DNA of 64,000 nt from Strigamia acuminata (taxonomy: Eukaryota > Arthropoda > Chilopoda > Geophilomorpha > Linotaeniidae), in assembly GCA_949358305.1 (NCBI GenBank), contig OX442324.1, positions 5,585,575-5,649,574 of the forward strand, read 5' to 3'. Made by a program: the position numbers and the translations under genes. Positions 35,461 through 48,478 of the stretch are shown here, piece by piece; the stretch's first letter is position 1, and each line of letters begins with the position of its first letter. The notes under the pieces are model-generated. The model saw nothing but the letters and a program-made list of their open reading frames with translations. It searched no databases and was not told where the DNA came from.

Positions 35461-38400
35461 CCCCTGTCAGCACAAGAAGCAATTAAGCTGAAATCACATC
35501 CATACTCACTCTGCTCTTTCACTATTGGCTGAGAAAAAGAAAAAGAAAAAAAAAGTATAAACTGAAACAGTAAAGTGGTAGTGCACACTGATGTTTTTTT
35601 CCCCATGGCAAGTAAATCGTGCCTAGCCCCGAGCAAAGTGAGGCATCTTTGGAGGCAGGGTCATGACATATGAGGTCATGGTCGTTACAGAGACTTTCAC
35701 TGGCCAATGAACTGAAGTAAGACTGACCCCCTGAGCGTGTGACCTTTTTATTGGTGGAATCTGGTGAGAAGTGCGAATGTGGGTTAGGGGTAAAGCAATA
35801 TTAAGTTAATTATGCTGATTCAAAGGTCAAATCACTGATGAGATGTTCGAATCACAGGATATAAACAAAGAAATTCGCATATTTTAGTTGGCGAATCGTG
35901 CAATAACCCCTACAAAAGTGTGGGAAAAGAGGTGGAGAATAGAATTCAATGTGGATAGGGTTTTTTTAAGTATTAATTGGAGTTTGTTTGGGGCGATGCG
36001 GAAATACCACATTTTTTCATTATTGACTTGTAATTAACGGAAGATATTTTTGAAGAAAAAAAAAATATATTTATTTTTTTTTTAATTTTATTTATTTATT
36101 TATTTTTTAAATTGGAGAGTTTCTAATTAAAGGTTATTTATATGTTTTAATTTTCTTTATAAATTAGAATCATGAAAAGTGTAGTTCTATATAAAATTTG
36201 TACATTTTCTCAAATTCAATTCACGTACCTCATTAGGCCAGTACTTTGAAAGACAAAAGAAAAAAATGACATTACAGAGTGTAGAATACCCAGTTCTTGA
36301 AGTAAATTGGTACAATATTTCCTTCTTGTATGTCATGAGACAAAAAAAAGGTGGGGAAAAGGGCAAAGGAAAGAGGGACTGATTATAGAATAATAAATTA
36401 AATGTTTATAATACATACGTGAGAATTATATGCCAGACTTATTTTATGTATTTTCTGTAAAATGAGAAAATGAAAACTATTTTTATACACTACTAAATCA
36501 AATTGGATGTGGGGAATGTTTGAAATTTTATTTTTATTTTCGAAACAAAGCAATTTTTTTTTTATTTATTTAAAAAAAGATAGAAAATTCTAAAATGAGA
36601 GATAAATGTCTCATAAAATTATAATTTGTTGTTTTTGTTCTTCCAAATGTTTGACATGTTCCCACACTTCACTATTCACGACCCCAGAGAGCGTTGTAGA
36701 TGATTTAGCATAAAGTTATGCAGATATTTTCGTTGCAGTAATTCATATTTGAGACAGGTTGTTGTGTAAGATTAGTTTGACTATTCAAAAGTACATAGCT
36801 ATAGACAAGAAAAAATTAACTAAAAACGCTACTTGGGATATACCATATTTGAAGCAATAAAACTTCAGTGTTTACGTTTATGTGAGAGTGAAATTTATTT
36901 CGACTTGTTAAAACGCACTTTGGTGTTCATAAGAGTCATGCAAAAACAATAAAAGCGAAAATGGCGTCATTTAGGAATAAACTGAGTTTCTTGCACTTGA
37001 AATATGTGGAATTAAAATAATCGTGACTGGGTTTGAAGGTTGAGGAGTGGTACGTTGCTTCAAAAAGTTTGGGTGGTTAATTTCTGAAAACTGGTTGTTT
37101 TCTCCACAATTTGCATATTAAAATGCAAATCATCATATACACTGAATAATAACCAATTTTTCACATTAAATCTACTTGATTTGTTGCTAAACCTACTCAA
37201 AGTTTTCAACTTTTTGCCTTCCACATCTTATGATTCCTTTGTGTGATCTGATAGACACAACGAAAACGCAAACCACGCCAAAGTCATTTATACTTTACTA
37301 CCGATACGTTGTGGTAAAGAAGACATCCAGTAGATGATTACTCTTCAGCCCCAATAAAGCAATTGGCAAGTCAGACCTGTTTTTCTTATCAGCCATAAAG
37401 CTTGGTATATACACATGGATGCAGATTGACATCTTGATCACGTTTTGGGCTTAAAATTACTGATCATTAAAATTTGTAAAACATATAGCAATAAACTTGT
37501 AAAATATTACAAAATCACAGGTTAATGTTAACATTTTATTTTCATGCTCAGATTGCTCACCATCAATTGTCTGCGCTTGTATTAAACCATATCGAACAAA
37601 CTTTCACATTTTCTCAACTTTTCTCGCGAAGACTAACAGAAAACTGCGCATCTATAACTCCCTGCAATAATGTTGGCAAATTTATACAATGTATATTTAT
37701 TAAATGCTACAACTAACAAGTTGCACTAATTTGCTTTTTATCATGAATTAGTGGTATGAATATAGGCGTGTGCTGTGTAGGTGTAGGGTGAATCAGTGGC
37801 ATGCTGGCGGTATGGGGTCAGTCACGTTTCCTTCGGCGGTGCCCAGGTAGGGCATCCAAGGGGCGAGTGAATTGAGACAGGCCTGAGCTCAACCTAAGTG
37901 TAGAGCTCTCATTTTCTTATTATTCCGCTCATGGCAGACACGGCCTTAGGGTGTAGTACAAAACGTGGGAAAATACTTCAAGTGGGAACCCACACCCCAA
38001 ACTAGGGGGAGTTGTATTTTTTTTTTGTAACTTTACATTTTTTATTAGTTCAATTTGTAACTCACATTTTTCATATTGTTGATGGAAACGCACCATTAAC
38101 ACTTTGCCGCCTTTAATTCAGTTGAAGGAGCGTTTCAATCAACGTTGGGAGTTGAGTGCGATTCCTTTGCAACGCATTTCAATACAGATACCCAATTAAT
38201 TGAGCGTATTTTTCACATTTCCACTCGCTTTTCCCATGCTTTAAACCTGTGCGATGCTTGCTTCCCATTATTTATCTATTTTTTCTTTCTCTGACGTTTC
38301 TATGAATGGAGTAATGTGGGCGTGGAAAGATGTTCACGTGACAAAGAAATTTGACCTTGATGACCTTATGCAGTGTGATTATTGTGGCATTAAACCATAG

Positions 38401-39154
38401 AGCGCGGGTAGACAAGCGAAACTCTCTCACGATAGCCCCTCACTCTCCCAACTCATCAGTCAACATACATTTGAAGAAAAAAAAGATAAGAAAAAGAAAT
38501 TAAATTGAAAAAAACAACAACGATAAAGGACAGAAATAATAAGTCCCGTATATTTATATTATTACCCATTATCTTTCTTGTATTCTCCTTATTTGGTTTA
38601 GATTTAATTAACTTCCTCATTCACTACGTTTACATGGCAGGGAATTTTATGCCGGTGAAATCTTCATCTGTTTCCACACAAATCGGTTGGAAAAGTTTGT
38701 TTTTCATTGAAATTATCGGGCGTGTAAACATAGTTGATAAGAAATAAATGTAAAAATGAAACAATGGTGGATTTTCACAAAAATTAAGTTTGTTCCGAAA
38801 ATACAACAAGAAACGTGAGTAATAAAAAAATTTAAATAACCAGTTTTCAGACTTATTCTCGTCTGCCATCTAGTGTCATCAAATTGAATTTAAATTGTAA
38901 AATAGAAGGCGGATGTTTATATCAACTCATTATTGCGTCTTCATTTTTGATCGCGCCATATTGCGAGTCTAGAAGAAGAAGAAAACTTTCAGGAACCCCT
39001 CAGAGTTTATTGTTAAAACGCCTACTGTGTACATTAAGTTAAAAATATACAATTGTACGAATATACAAAATCTAAATAAAATTGCATTTAAAAATTCATT
39101 TATAAAAAAAAAAATGTAATAATATTAATAATAAAGAAATGTCGCTTTGTTTTC
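35461..39154. other. 3.7-kb spacer with candidate nuclear-receptor sites
   Basis: No exon found in either strand. Near the cuticle promoter, 35658-35681 holds GGGTCATGACATATGAGGTC, three AGGTCA-like half-sites in tight array. At 38352-38360 TGACCTTGA is a perfect FTZ-F1-type site, followed directly by a second TGACCTT. A CTCF-like motif lies at 38863-38878. Frames at 37525 and 38505 lack coding character. Confidence 0.5.
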
Positions 39155-39755
39155 TTAGTTTTGCTCTGGCGGAGGACTTTTAATTATTAGCTCAGGAAAA
39201 CTAAATTCAACTATGGGTCCCATTTGGCTTTCTCTTTTGCGTCGCGCCTCTTCTTCTTCTTTAATTTCAGTTGGTTCAATTTGATCAGTTTTCACCCCAT
39301 CATCTTCTTCTTGTTTATGATTTTCCTCTTTTTTATCTTTGCCAGCTGCCATTGGTGATTGTACAGTTGGTAAATACGTGTTTACGTAATGAGTTCCTGT
39401 CGGCACATAGCCTGTAAACGGGACGACCCCTGTTACAGCGTAACCATAAGGCAAAACCATTCGAGGAATTATTTGTAATTGTGGAGTTGATGCGGCGGTG
39501 TCTCTGTCTTCACCAGATGGAGGAGTTTGAGTGTCCTGATTGGGATGTTGAAATTGCAAAGGCCCAGCTATTTGAACGATGTGGTAAACTGGAGGAACTT
39601 TTGTAATGTAAGGGTTGAGAATAACGTAGCCATTACCAAAGGTAATTAATAGTGAAACTACCTATTACAGTTAAGGAAAAAAGTAAATTACTATTTATGA
39701 TTTTAATAAATGAATAGTTCTATCTAGTGCTTACCAGAATAAGTTGCTTGATCAT
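39155..39755 (-). CDS. Secreted protein of unknown family
   Basis: Two exons (39735-39755, 39155-39661) encode 175 residues. Exon 1 is MIKQLIL; joined to VVSLLITFGNG it forms a signal peptide, the same split as in the neighbouring cuticle genes. The mature protein starts YVILNPYITKVPPVYHI and has an aromatic/V/P-rich middle (PYGYAVTGVVPFTGYVP, THYVNTYLP). Next is a charged K/E/D segment, then EFSFPELIIKSPPPEQN at the end. It has no cysteine in the mature part and no RR motif. The valine, tyrosine and proline pattern resembles some low-complexity cuticle proteins, but I do not assign a family. Confidence 0.72.
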
Positions 39756-40048
39756 GATCACTTCTGCATTGATATCAATTTCCAAATGGATTGCCTTGGC
39801 CTTCAGCAATCTTTAAATAGTAAGGCCTTTTCAAGGACTTTATGATAATAGTAATAAACAATAATAAGGGGAAAAAAAGAAAATGTTATTACGTAAGAAA
39901 AATTAGTGGACATATGTTTTTACGAAAATATATTTCTAATTAATGAATACAACAAAACAAGTCATAACTATGTTGAACATTTAGTGATTTATTCAAACAA
40001 ACGAGTGCTATTATATTTATTAGAAATGAATTTAAAGGCATCCTTGGC

Positions 40049-40303
40049 CTAAATTTTCTGAACCGCTTGTCTAAAAGCAACTTTTTTCCGTTCTTTTATT
40101 TTTCCTTTCAAAGTAACACAAATCAAATAATGTGCGACAAATACGCCGGTGATCATAGATTTATATAAGAGATTCCATTTGATGTAACTGCAATTAAAAA
40201 TGAGAATTAATTGGCTTTTATGTTAAAGTTGACATTTGACTGACACTTTTTCTAGAAATCCATACAAAAAAAGGACTCACTCTTGACAAAAAAAACTGGT
40301 CAT
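40049..40303 (-). CDS. 53-residue single-pass membrane microprotein
   Basis: Two exons (40281-40303, 40049-40187) splice with a consensus GTGAGT donor and TTGCAG acceptor to a 53-residue protein. MTSFFCQDYIKWNLLYKS precedes one hydrophobic helix (MITGVFVAHYLICVTL), and a very basic tail KGKIKERKKVAFRQAVQKI ends it. A short protein with one helix and a basic C-terminus recalls mitochondrial inner-membrane or ER microproteins, but I recognise no family. It sits among cuticle genes and is AT-rich like them, so chance cannot be excluded. Confidence 0.5.
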
Positions 40304-41124
40304 TCCAGAGTCCAGATTCAAGCGAGTTATAATTCATTCATTCATTAATTTGTCTTATTTCAGGTGAAAATGAATTATAACACGCATCGTATGAGACATA
40401 GATGTACATGAAACCTTGGATGCTGCACGGAATAGTCTCATTTGATTAAAAAATATGACATTTCAAAATCAAAACAAGCGCAAATTGGATCTTCGTTGAA
40501 TCTCAAGGTAGGAATTTTCAATTTACGACCTCTTTTCCATATAAAGAGTCTTTTAATTAACTCCTATCAAACCTTGTTAAACCGTTCGAAACCAAACACT
40601 TGAATAATTAAAAAAAACAATATACCATACACTAGAAATTTAATTATGGACTAAGTCGTTTATTTTCTTCGTTTTGAAGTATAGTTCTACATTTCTGAGC
40701 TTGACTTTGATTTGTGAAGACGCGTCGAGTTTGACCTGATTTTTTTATTTATTGGTAGCTTTTCTTTTATTCATATATTTTTATCACATTTTTCCCATTC
40801 GAAATTGCTTATTTAGAATATTTTTTTTTCCTTCGAACACATTGAGGATTTCAGTTTCTAGAAAATGATTTTAATGGACCATTCCTCGATTAAATTATTA
40901 CAAAATTCGAAAATGAAAAAAAACAAAAAACTAAGTGTGTTACGCTTTTTCACTCCACTTTTCTTCATGATTTATGCAAATTTTTTAACTACTCTACTTA
41001 TTTAAGGCACCGACCTTCCATCATCAGATTTTTCACGAATTCGTAGTGATTTTGAAAACCATGACCCACATGAAAACGAGCATCCCAGATGATGTATAAC
41101 AAGGTTAACGAAAAACCACACTCA
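40304..41124. other. Spacer and cuticle-gene upstream region
   Basis: AT-rich, no exon seen. TATA box of the next gene is at its end. Confidence 0.5.
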
Positions 41125-41131
41125 TATAAAT
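41125..41131 (+). promoter_or_regulatory. TATA box of cuticle gene at 41179
   Basis: TATAAAT, 54 bases before the ATG, with an ATTTCACATC leader. Confidence 0.65.
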
Positions 41132-41178
41132 AGAGTGAAACCATCATTGGTGACTCAATTTCACATCACACACCAAAC

Positions 41179-42131
41179 ATGACTTTTCTAGTGAGTATTT
41201 ATTTTCGCGCACTCTATTTCACTGCCTTTATTCATTTCCAAAACCTATTTAGGCGGTTCTCGTTTGCTCCCTAATCCTAACAACACACGCAGCCCCCTCG
41301 CCGGGCAACCTCATAGCTGGACTTCACGAAGACGCATCACCTCTGAGCACTCAATTCCACGCTCAAGACGTTTTAGGTCAATACTCATACGGCTATGCGA
41401 GCGCCGATGGCTCGCATAAAACGGAAAATCGGGCAGCCGATGGAACAATTACTGGCAGCTACGGATACGTGGGACCAGACGGCAAGATTATAAACATCAA
41501 TTACATTGCCAATGAACTGGGATTTCAAGCTATCAGTGACGACGGATCCATAGTTCCCAATCCAATACCTGATTCGAGTGATTACGAAGAAGAATTTGAA
41601 CCAGAACCGATGCCATTACCACCACCAGCACCAGCCCCGGCTCCGATTGCAGTACCGCCACCCGCACCTGCTCCGGTGCACGTTGCACCACCACCACCAC
41701 CTCCTCCACGACACCAGATTTCGTTTGCAGCACCTCCGCCGGTTCACACGGCTGCGATCGTAGCTCACGTACCTGCTCCAGCTCCAATTCCCGCTGCGCC
41801 TGCCGCTCCTGTTCGAAAGGTATTTCATCATGCACCCAGTCCGATAAGCCAACCCGCTCCTGCAGTCCCGACACCTATATTTGGCTACGCTACCTACGAA
41901 TATGCAGTTCCGGCTCCTCCTCCAGCACCGGCTGCTCCGGCAGTGCAGTTTGCGCCTCAGTTTCAACAAGCTGCAGTCGCACCACCGATTCCAGTGGCTA
42001 AAAGGATGAAGACTAAAGCGATAGCTACTTCAGGATTTGCTCCATCGCCTGTATTTTATGCAAGTCCCACAATGGGTATTAATGGTCTTCACTATAGTAG
42101 AGTTATAGGTGGATATAAAATTCAGGTTTAA
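41179..42131 (+). CDS. RR-type cuticular protein with P/A-rich tail
   Basis: Two exons (41179-41190, 41253-42131) give 296 residues. Exon 1 is MTFL; the signal peptide continues AVLVCSLILTTHA. The RR core is at about residues 45-100: LGQYSYGYASADGSHKTENR, TGSYGYVGPDGKIININYIA, ELGFQAI. The remaining two thirds are low complexity, rich in P, A and V (APAPAPIAVPPPAPAPV, then P and H runs), with conserved-looking YATYEYAVP and a C-terminal HYSRVIGGYKIQV. Repetitive P/A/V tails are common in cuticle proteins and are thought to take part in cross-linking. The long open frames on the opposite strand here are by-products of this composition. Confidence 0.94.
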
Positions 42132-42410
42132 ATTTACAAATATTTAACTTTTGCTGTAAATGGAACAATTAAAGTTTGCTATTATTGTTCAAAATGGTTC
42201 GTTTATTTTATTGATTTGTAGTTTTAGATGGTTAATTATTGGCAATAGTTAGCCATCTAAAATGAGAATAATCTAATAATTCATTGGATTATTCTCCCCA
42301 ATGGCCGTCTTGTGGTGGTATATAACTAAAAATAAAATGGTATATTTATTATTTAATTTTTTAAAAAAAGCAAATAAATTCTTGTGTAAATTATATTTGT
42401 GTATGATAAA

Positions 42411-43510
42411 ATGAATACTTATTATTGGCTCAGTTTGCTCGTGACGGTGATTCTCGCTCGAGAAGTAAACAATTATGTTTTAGATTCTATAAACGATGAG
42501 GACCATTTTAGATTTACCGAGTTTGGAACATATTTTACTAGCAAAAACAGACAACCAGACGGCAGGACGGTGTTCAAGATGCAATTTGTACACTCATTGA
42601 TACTCTTGACATTCCGAACGAGTTAAAACCAAAGTTAGGATCGTTGGTTAAGCGTGTCGGAGAACAATTGTGGGGCTTGCTTCAATTTCTAGTCTCCCAT
42701 GTTTTCAATGGTGCCAAGTTGGTAGACGTATCATTAGTGGAATACATAATTCAATGCACAGATTGGACAATACACGGACAACTGGATATCAATAAAACAG
42801 TTCTAATTCTTTCGCGGTTACAAGACTGGACAATTAACACCAGGTTCGATCTTGCTATAGTGTGCTGCATCGCAGATGTTGTCGAGCATATTTGAAGCGA
42901 ATATGCCAACATTTTGACGAAAAGTTTTGATGAACAAAGAGAATTAACCTTGAAAAATACTATGTAGGCATGAATATTGGAAAAAGATGATGACTCTTTG
43001 ATGATCACATTTGCCAGGAAGGTAGAAATGTTTTTTCTGTCCATAGACAACAAAAACCAGTGTGCCGTGGAATACTTTTGGTCACTTATGAAACCGAACG
43101 AAAGAAATGGGATCATTGATTTGCTGATCCAAAATAAAAGTAAATTAGAAGACTTGATTGGACACCTTCACAAAAACTACTTTATTTGCGAAGATTGTTA
43201 CTGTACGTTCGAGACTGGCATTATGAACTTTATACTTGCCGAAATGGACGAGCAGCAAATGAAGGCCGTTTTGTTTTCGGACTACGGTTTGAAACCCGTC
43301 ATGTATTGTTCCTACTAAGCCTTTAACGTCGATCGCAATTTAGTTTTCCGACAATTTCACGATATATCGTAAGATTTCTAAATTGGCTACAAAGAAGTAT
43401 AACTGAAGGAATGAGTGACGTGGTTACGAACTCCCTAAAAAACATTTGTCAACACTCATTTTATTTCAAGTATTACGATTGGAAGAGTTTTGAAATTGCA
43501 AATGGGCCAC
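42411..43510 (+). pseudogene. Decayed gene of unknown family with a signal-peptide start
   Basis: 42411 starts a good signal peptide (MNTYYWLSLLVTVILA). The frame stops at about 42624, but strong coding sequence has by then moved one frame back (about 42570-42894: CTLIDTLDIPNELKPKLGSL, YIIQCTDWTIHG). After stops it resumes at 42970-43317 (EYFWSLMKPNERNGIIDLLI, HKNYFICEDCYCTF) and again near 43380-43500 (NWLQRSITEGMSDVVTNSL). The blocks look helical and repetitive. I found no splice signals that would link them, so accumulated frameshifts are the simplest reading. The family is unknown to me. Confidence 0.55.
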
Positions 43511-44043
43511 ATGCATTATTATACTGCATTATTTTTATGTGGCCAATAAACTCAAAACTTAAAGTGTGTCATGTTCAACATTCTTAATTCCAGAAAATTA
43601 ACAAAACACAACAATTTTTTTTATTTTTTTATTTTTTGTTTGTTTGGGTTTACACAAAAACTTGTATGTCTGTTGTGTGCCGCATGCTTGGCTGGAGATT
43701 CGTCTCCTCCACACTCACGGACAAAACTCCGAGATTGGATTTGGAGCATTTTGGCACAAACAGCTGGCGCACCCTCGAGAGGAATGGTCCGTATTAAAAT
43801 TCGTATAATTTAAGCTGGATTCTTCTTTTTAGAAGTCAGATAATTTTTATTTTAATTAAATAAAAACTATACATAATTATTTAAAAAATTTTTTTTTTTT
43901 AGAATTTAGAAAATTCAAAATGTAAAGTCCAATTTATTTATCAGAGAAATTCAAAACTGTTAGTTATCACGCAATTAATGAGTAAACATGAAACATGAAC
44001 TTTTTTTGTGGATATTTGGGTCATCGGACGAGCACTGAGCGAA
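43511..44043. other. Spacer with a possible stray exon
   Basis: A frame at 43660-43810 reads LVCLLCAACLAGDSSPP and on to TKLRDWIWSILAQTAGA. It looks like a signal-peptide end and short mature peptide, but there is no start or acceptor I trust. Confidence 0.3.
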
Positions 44044-44952
44044 ATGTTGAGTTTTCACTTTCTATTTTCCCTCATTTGTACCTTAAATATCGTCTGTCGT
44101 TTATCGAGTTATCCTCATCCTCTGATCGGGGATTATCCTTCTGCGTTCGTCCGTTTTAGATCTTTCTACGAAACTTTAAGCAAACACTTAAAAAAGCCAA
44201 CTGATGTCGTATTTGTATTGGATTCAAGCAACACTCATGCTGACAACTATAAAACAGCACTAAAATTTATAGGTAAGCTTATTTCATAAAAACAGAAATA
44301 ATTATTTAGAATTTGTTTATTTATGCAGAATTGAATTCATCACTTATGCAACGACTAAATGCAGACGTGCGCATTGCATTAATTACTGTTGCTTCCACGG
44401 CCAGAATTCAGTTCAATTCCATTAAAAATGCGTACAAATCAATAGCTGACATTTTTAGTAGAGTTGAATACGAATTTGAATATGATCCCGACATGTATGA
44501 GGCGCTTGTAGTAGCACATGATATATTAACACATGGTCTAAAGAGTCGAAAAAGTAATAGGTGAGATCAAAGTTACACAATATAAGTTACACGTATTGAA
44601 TATATTCTATATATTTATTTTATGTTACCAATACCAACAGAATTATATTCTTAGTTTCGACAAGATTTGTAGACTACAGATATCCTGTTGTGCACTTTCT
44701 TGACCATATTATGTCTGAACAAATTAAAATTTTTTATTTAAGTATTGGGGTGCCAAAAGAGTGGAATATATTGCATTTTTCTTCTGGATACAATTACACA
44801 TTACATTTAAGTAGCTTCGACGTTCTATCTGAAATAAATAACGTTCTTAAAGGTAAGTTGTACAATTTTAAATTTCGCGCTATTTACTATTGCATATTGT
44901 ATTAATTATTGCAGATACTAAAGGAATGGCATCCCTGCTTTCTGCTGTTTAA
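44044..44952 (+). CDS. Secreted single-domain vWA protein
   Basis: Four exons (44044-44272, 44329-44560, 44641-44852, 44915-44952) join in phase to 236 residues. A signal peptide (MLSFHFLFSLICTLNIVC) is followed by one von Willebrand A domain at about 55-230: PTDVVFVLDSSNTHADNYK, VRIALITVASTARIQF, YEALVVAHDIL, IIFLVSTRFVDY, IKIFYLSIG. The MIDAS motif is altered: DxSxS reads DSSNT, and the GG(S/G)T loop that supplies the metal-binding Thr is missing. Metal-dependent ligand binding is therefore doubtful. It has the same start layout as the vWA gene at 63454, with which it is probably paralogous. No EGF, sushi or other domain follows. Confidence 0.8.
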
Positions 44953-46357
44953 TTTCCATGACCATGAAAACGATTTCTATGAGTGCAATTGCAAATGAAT
45001 TATTGAGGTCAGAGGGAAGAGTGGGAGGGGCCTTCTCTCAGTAAGTTTACTCGATATAATATATATGAACTAAAGATGTTTAGGCATAAATAACTTGTTA
45101 GAAAATCTGAAGTATAGAAACATTTAGGTTTAGTACAACAAAGTATACATGTAAAACAATACAAATTTGAAATAAAGCTTAATTCATTTGTATTTTTTGT
45201 GGTTAGGGTTTGTTCTTAGTTCAAAAGTTCAATCATCTGACAAAATTGTCGTTATTTGCGTTTGCTAAGGCAAACACACACCATTTAAGGTATAGATAGT
45301 TAGCATGAACATCTTCAACCATATTTACATAAATCACACACTACCACACGAGGAACTTGCTGGTGACTGTCTACTCTGTGAAAGGAGGATAGAGCTTTGT
45401 AAAAAAGATATAAATAAATGCTTGTGTTAATTTTCATTATATCACTTAACAGAAATGTTTGAAACATACTTTCTACATAAAAATAAACATACCTGCACCA
45501 TAATTAATTCAATCACATTGATTTCACTTACAACTGGGTTTGTGTGTTGTTGGTGGATTTAAACAGTTACATTCACTCACTCTTCATGTCCTATTTACAG
45601 CGATTAGATTGAAGCAGAAACTTTATTAAAATGATTTGGAAAAATATGTGGTGACGTTTTAATCAGTCGGTTGAATCGCTACATCACTCTTGGAAGTTTT
45701 GTGACAATGAAATTTGTCCTATTTTTGTTTATAATGGACGCAGATTGTATTTAAACAGAAAAGGGAGCAAGAGATCTTTTGTCTTCAGATTTATGACATT
45801 TGTCTCTGTCTTTGTTTTGATACAAAACAATACCGTACTAAAATAAAACACAATAGTGTAAACAAATTTCATTTGAAAACATAAATGTTTACAAAGAAAA
45901 TGCTGTTTTACTTTCCATTTTCACAGTTATATATCCATTATAATTAAACGGTTTTGTACTTCCAAGATCTTTGAACTCTTCAATGTCAATCACACACTGT
46001 CAACAAAATCTACATTTGGTAGAAACTTCTGTCCCATTCCTGAGGCACATGTTTATTTTGCTTTTATATGGTCATAGGAAATGAAGATTCACTTTCATGT
46101 CACTTAAATGGAAATAAGGCGGAGTTGCGATTTAACCTTCACGCATATAAGATTAGTGAGGCTGTGTTTTCATTTTAATGTTTCATACTTCAGGAAGTAA
46201 GTTACTCCTACAAAATGAAGAGACAATGTATTTTTTTTTCACGACTTATTTCCTTTTTATTCAGTAAAAAGAGATGTTAGTGGTTGGTGGTTGTCATTGA
46301 AGCATTTCTTCAGATCTGTACGTTTGCTATTGATACATTTGCAGAAGAACATCCGAA
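44953..46357. other. Spacer and upstream region of the next cuticle gene
   Basis: No exon seen. CATATAAG at 46145-46151, 210 bases before the next ATG, may be its TATA box if a 5' UTR intron is present. Confidence 0.4.
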
Positions 46358-48478
46358 ATGGAAGGTCTGGTAAGGTTTGCTTTTACATTTTAATGCAATT
46401 TACTTTATTATACAAACTTTATAAATTTTATAGCAGTGCTCCTCCTAATCCTAAACTATATTAGAACACATATTTTGTTTGTTATGTAATGACTATGACT
46501 ACAAGGTTTTGTTTTGAATCCAGGAATGCTAATTATTACCCACTAAATGTTAAAAATAGACAGGTTTGCCTTGGATCTAAGTTAATAGGCAATGGTGGGT
46601 GTTTTCTTTTTTTTACTTCCACCTGAACAACAAATTACTTTAGCTTTACAGTATAAAAATGTTTCTGCCTAAAAATTAAAAGCAATGCAATTTTTATTTT
46701 AAAATTGTAATATGTTGACGTGGTAATGCATAAGTCTAAATAAATGTGTAACTTTTTAACTATCGGGCTATTAACCTTCATTAGGCTCATTCTCGTACTA
46801 TAATTATGCTTGAAAACAGAAAAAATAACTCGGGAATTCACAGACCTCAATGCCACTTCATCCGTGAACTTTTTAGCCCGTTGACTTCACATTGATTCAT
46901 TCTTCTCTTAAACATCTACAGACAGAAATGTTTCTTATTTATTTCTAATATAACAAGCAAAATTTTCTTTATGGTGTGTTATATGGTAAGTATTGATTAT
47001 TTTATAATATACTAACAGCACGTTTTTTTTTTTTAAATTTAATTTAAACTTTTAATTTATTTTTTAATTTGCAGTGTTTATTCATCGTCTTACTTTGTGT
47101 GCGAGTAGGTGAAAGCCAATATTTCAAGTTACACCGTGATGGAACGTACGATTTTAACTACCACACCAGTGGGGGTCAACATAGATCAGAGGTGCGCTAT
47201 GCTGATGGCACGGTACTGGGAAAATACGCATACATCACACCTGTTGGACAAAGAATTGACGTGGAGTACAGTGCAGGCAAGCACGGGTATAAAGAAAAAA
47301 GAAAGGTCAGTAAAGTTGCAAACAAGAAAGCAAGTCCCAGATTGAAGATCCAATCGCAGCCCACGTTTGGTTTTGGTCACGCTCCATTTTCATCTTCAAG
47401 TGCACAATCACAGATACTGGAATCAATGAAACAATTTCCAGTTTTTCGACCACAGATTGGAAATAATGAACTGAACTCCCATTCGAAGAAATCACTAAAA
47501 TATAAAAATATCAATCTCACACCCATTTACATTCAACCGTCGACACAGAGAACTCCCATCAACCGAAATTACCCATCCGAAGATGAAGATTTTGACTTTG
47601 TTCCAAGTACAAAGAGTAGTTTTCCAAATTTTCATACGACTACGCATAAACCAGAAGAACTGCATTGGATTCCCTCAGCAATCATGAATAAACCCAGGAT
47701 GCCGCCTGGACCAATCTGGATGAAACCAACAACAGAGGATTCCATGAAATTGTTCACAACAACTGAAAATCCACTGTTTGGAGATGTACCAATTTCTCAA
47801 TTTATTTTGCGCCAACCTCTGCGACGTCCGGTTCCAATGACACATAGCCACACGCCCAGTGTAACTACTGAGAAACCAACTACCAAGAAACCAACAACTG
47901 AGAAACCAATGAATTTGACTGACGATTCACCATGTTTTAAAATACCCACACCGTTGAAAAATAATTCTAAAGTGTCTGTAAATCTTCTTGGAAGTTCTGG
48001 TATTGTCAATGTGAAGCCTTTTGAGTTACTTACACATCGTTTGCTTCGAGAAGATGATTCACACCGTGATGTAAACTTAAATTCTCCTTCGAATATTCGA
48101 TTGAGAGCAGTGATGACACCACCAAAACAGAGAGCCCAGCAATTTCTACCTTCGAATGGATTTTCTTTGTTTCCTGGACAGAATAGCCAGTTTGATCGAT
48201 TGAATATGGATCAAAATCAAGAAAATAACCCTTCTCGGCACGTATCTTCTTCTATAATCACGATACATGATCGACCTCGATCCCAACAACAGCCACAATC
48301 AGCAGATACTGCGATCGTGCCATTTACAGCTGCTAATCTCCCTAATAACAGACTGGTTAACGCAATTCCACACAATTCGAAATTTCAGGTGCCAATATTT
48401 TACCATTTTCAAGAAAAGATGCAACCTTATCCGTTAGATTTTATTAACTCTGGTTTTATTCAACCAAGAATAGGTTAA
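46358..48478 (+). CDS. RR-type cuticular protein with long disordered tail
   Basis: Two exons (46358-46369, 47075-48478) give 471 residues. Exon 1 encodes MEGL and lies about 700 bases upstream; spliced to CLFIVLLCVRVGES it makes a signal peptide, whereas the ATG at 47069 lies inside the intron's acceptor. The RR core immediately follows (about 22-75): YFKLHRDGTYDFNYHTSG, LGKYAYITPVGQRIDVEYSA, HGYKEK. Some 390 residues of S/T/P/N/Q-rich sequence follow, including TTEKPTTKKPTTEKP, a typical O-glycosylation-like segment, and several FxxxFP/QQP stretches. An RR domain right after the signal peptide and so long a tail set it apart from its neighbours. Confidence 0.92.

Noticed and set aside
38505-38747. 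Hydrophobic 80-codon frame
   Set aside because: AT-rich non-coding sequence easily gives I/F/L-rich frames; no splice or promoter context.
41533-41969. Minus-strand frames opposite the P/A-rich cuticle tail
   Set aside because: Arginine, tryptophan and glutamine runs mirror CCN/GCN codons on the coding strand.
47069-47074. ATG directly before the cuticle exon at 47075 as the start codon
   Set aside because: It lies within the TTTGCAG acceptor; the spliced start at 46358 gives the standard split signal peptide.
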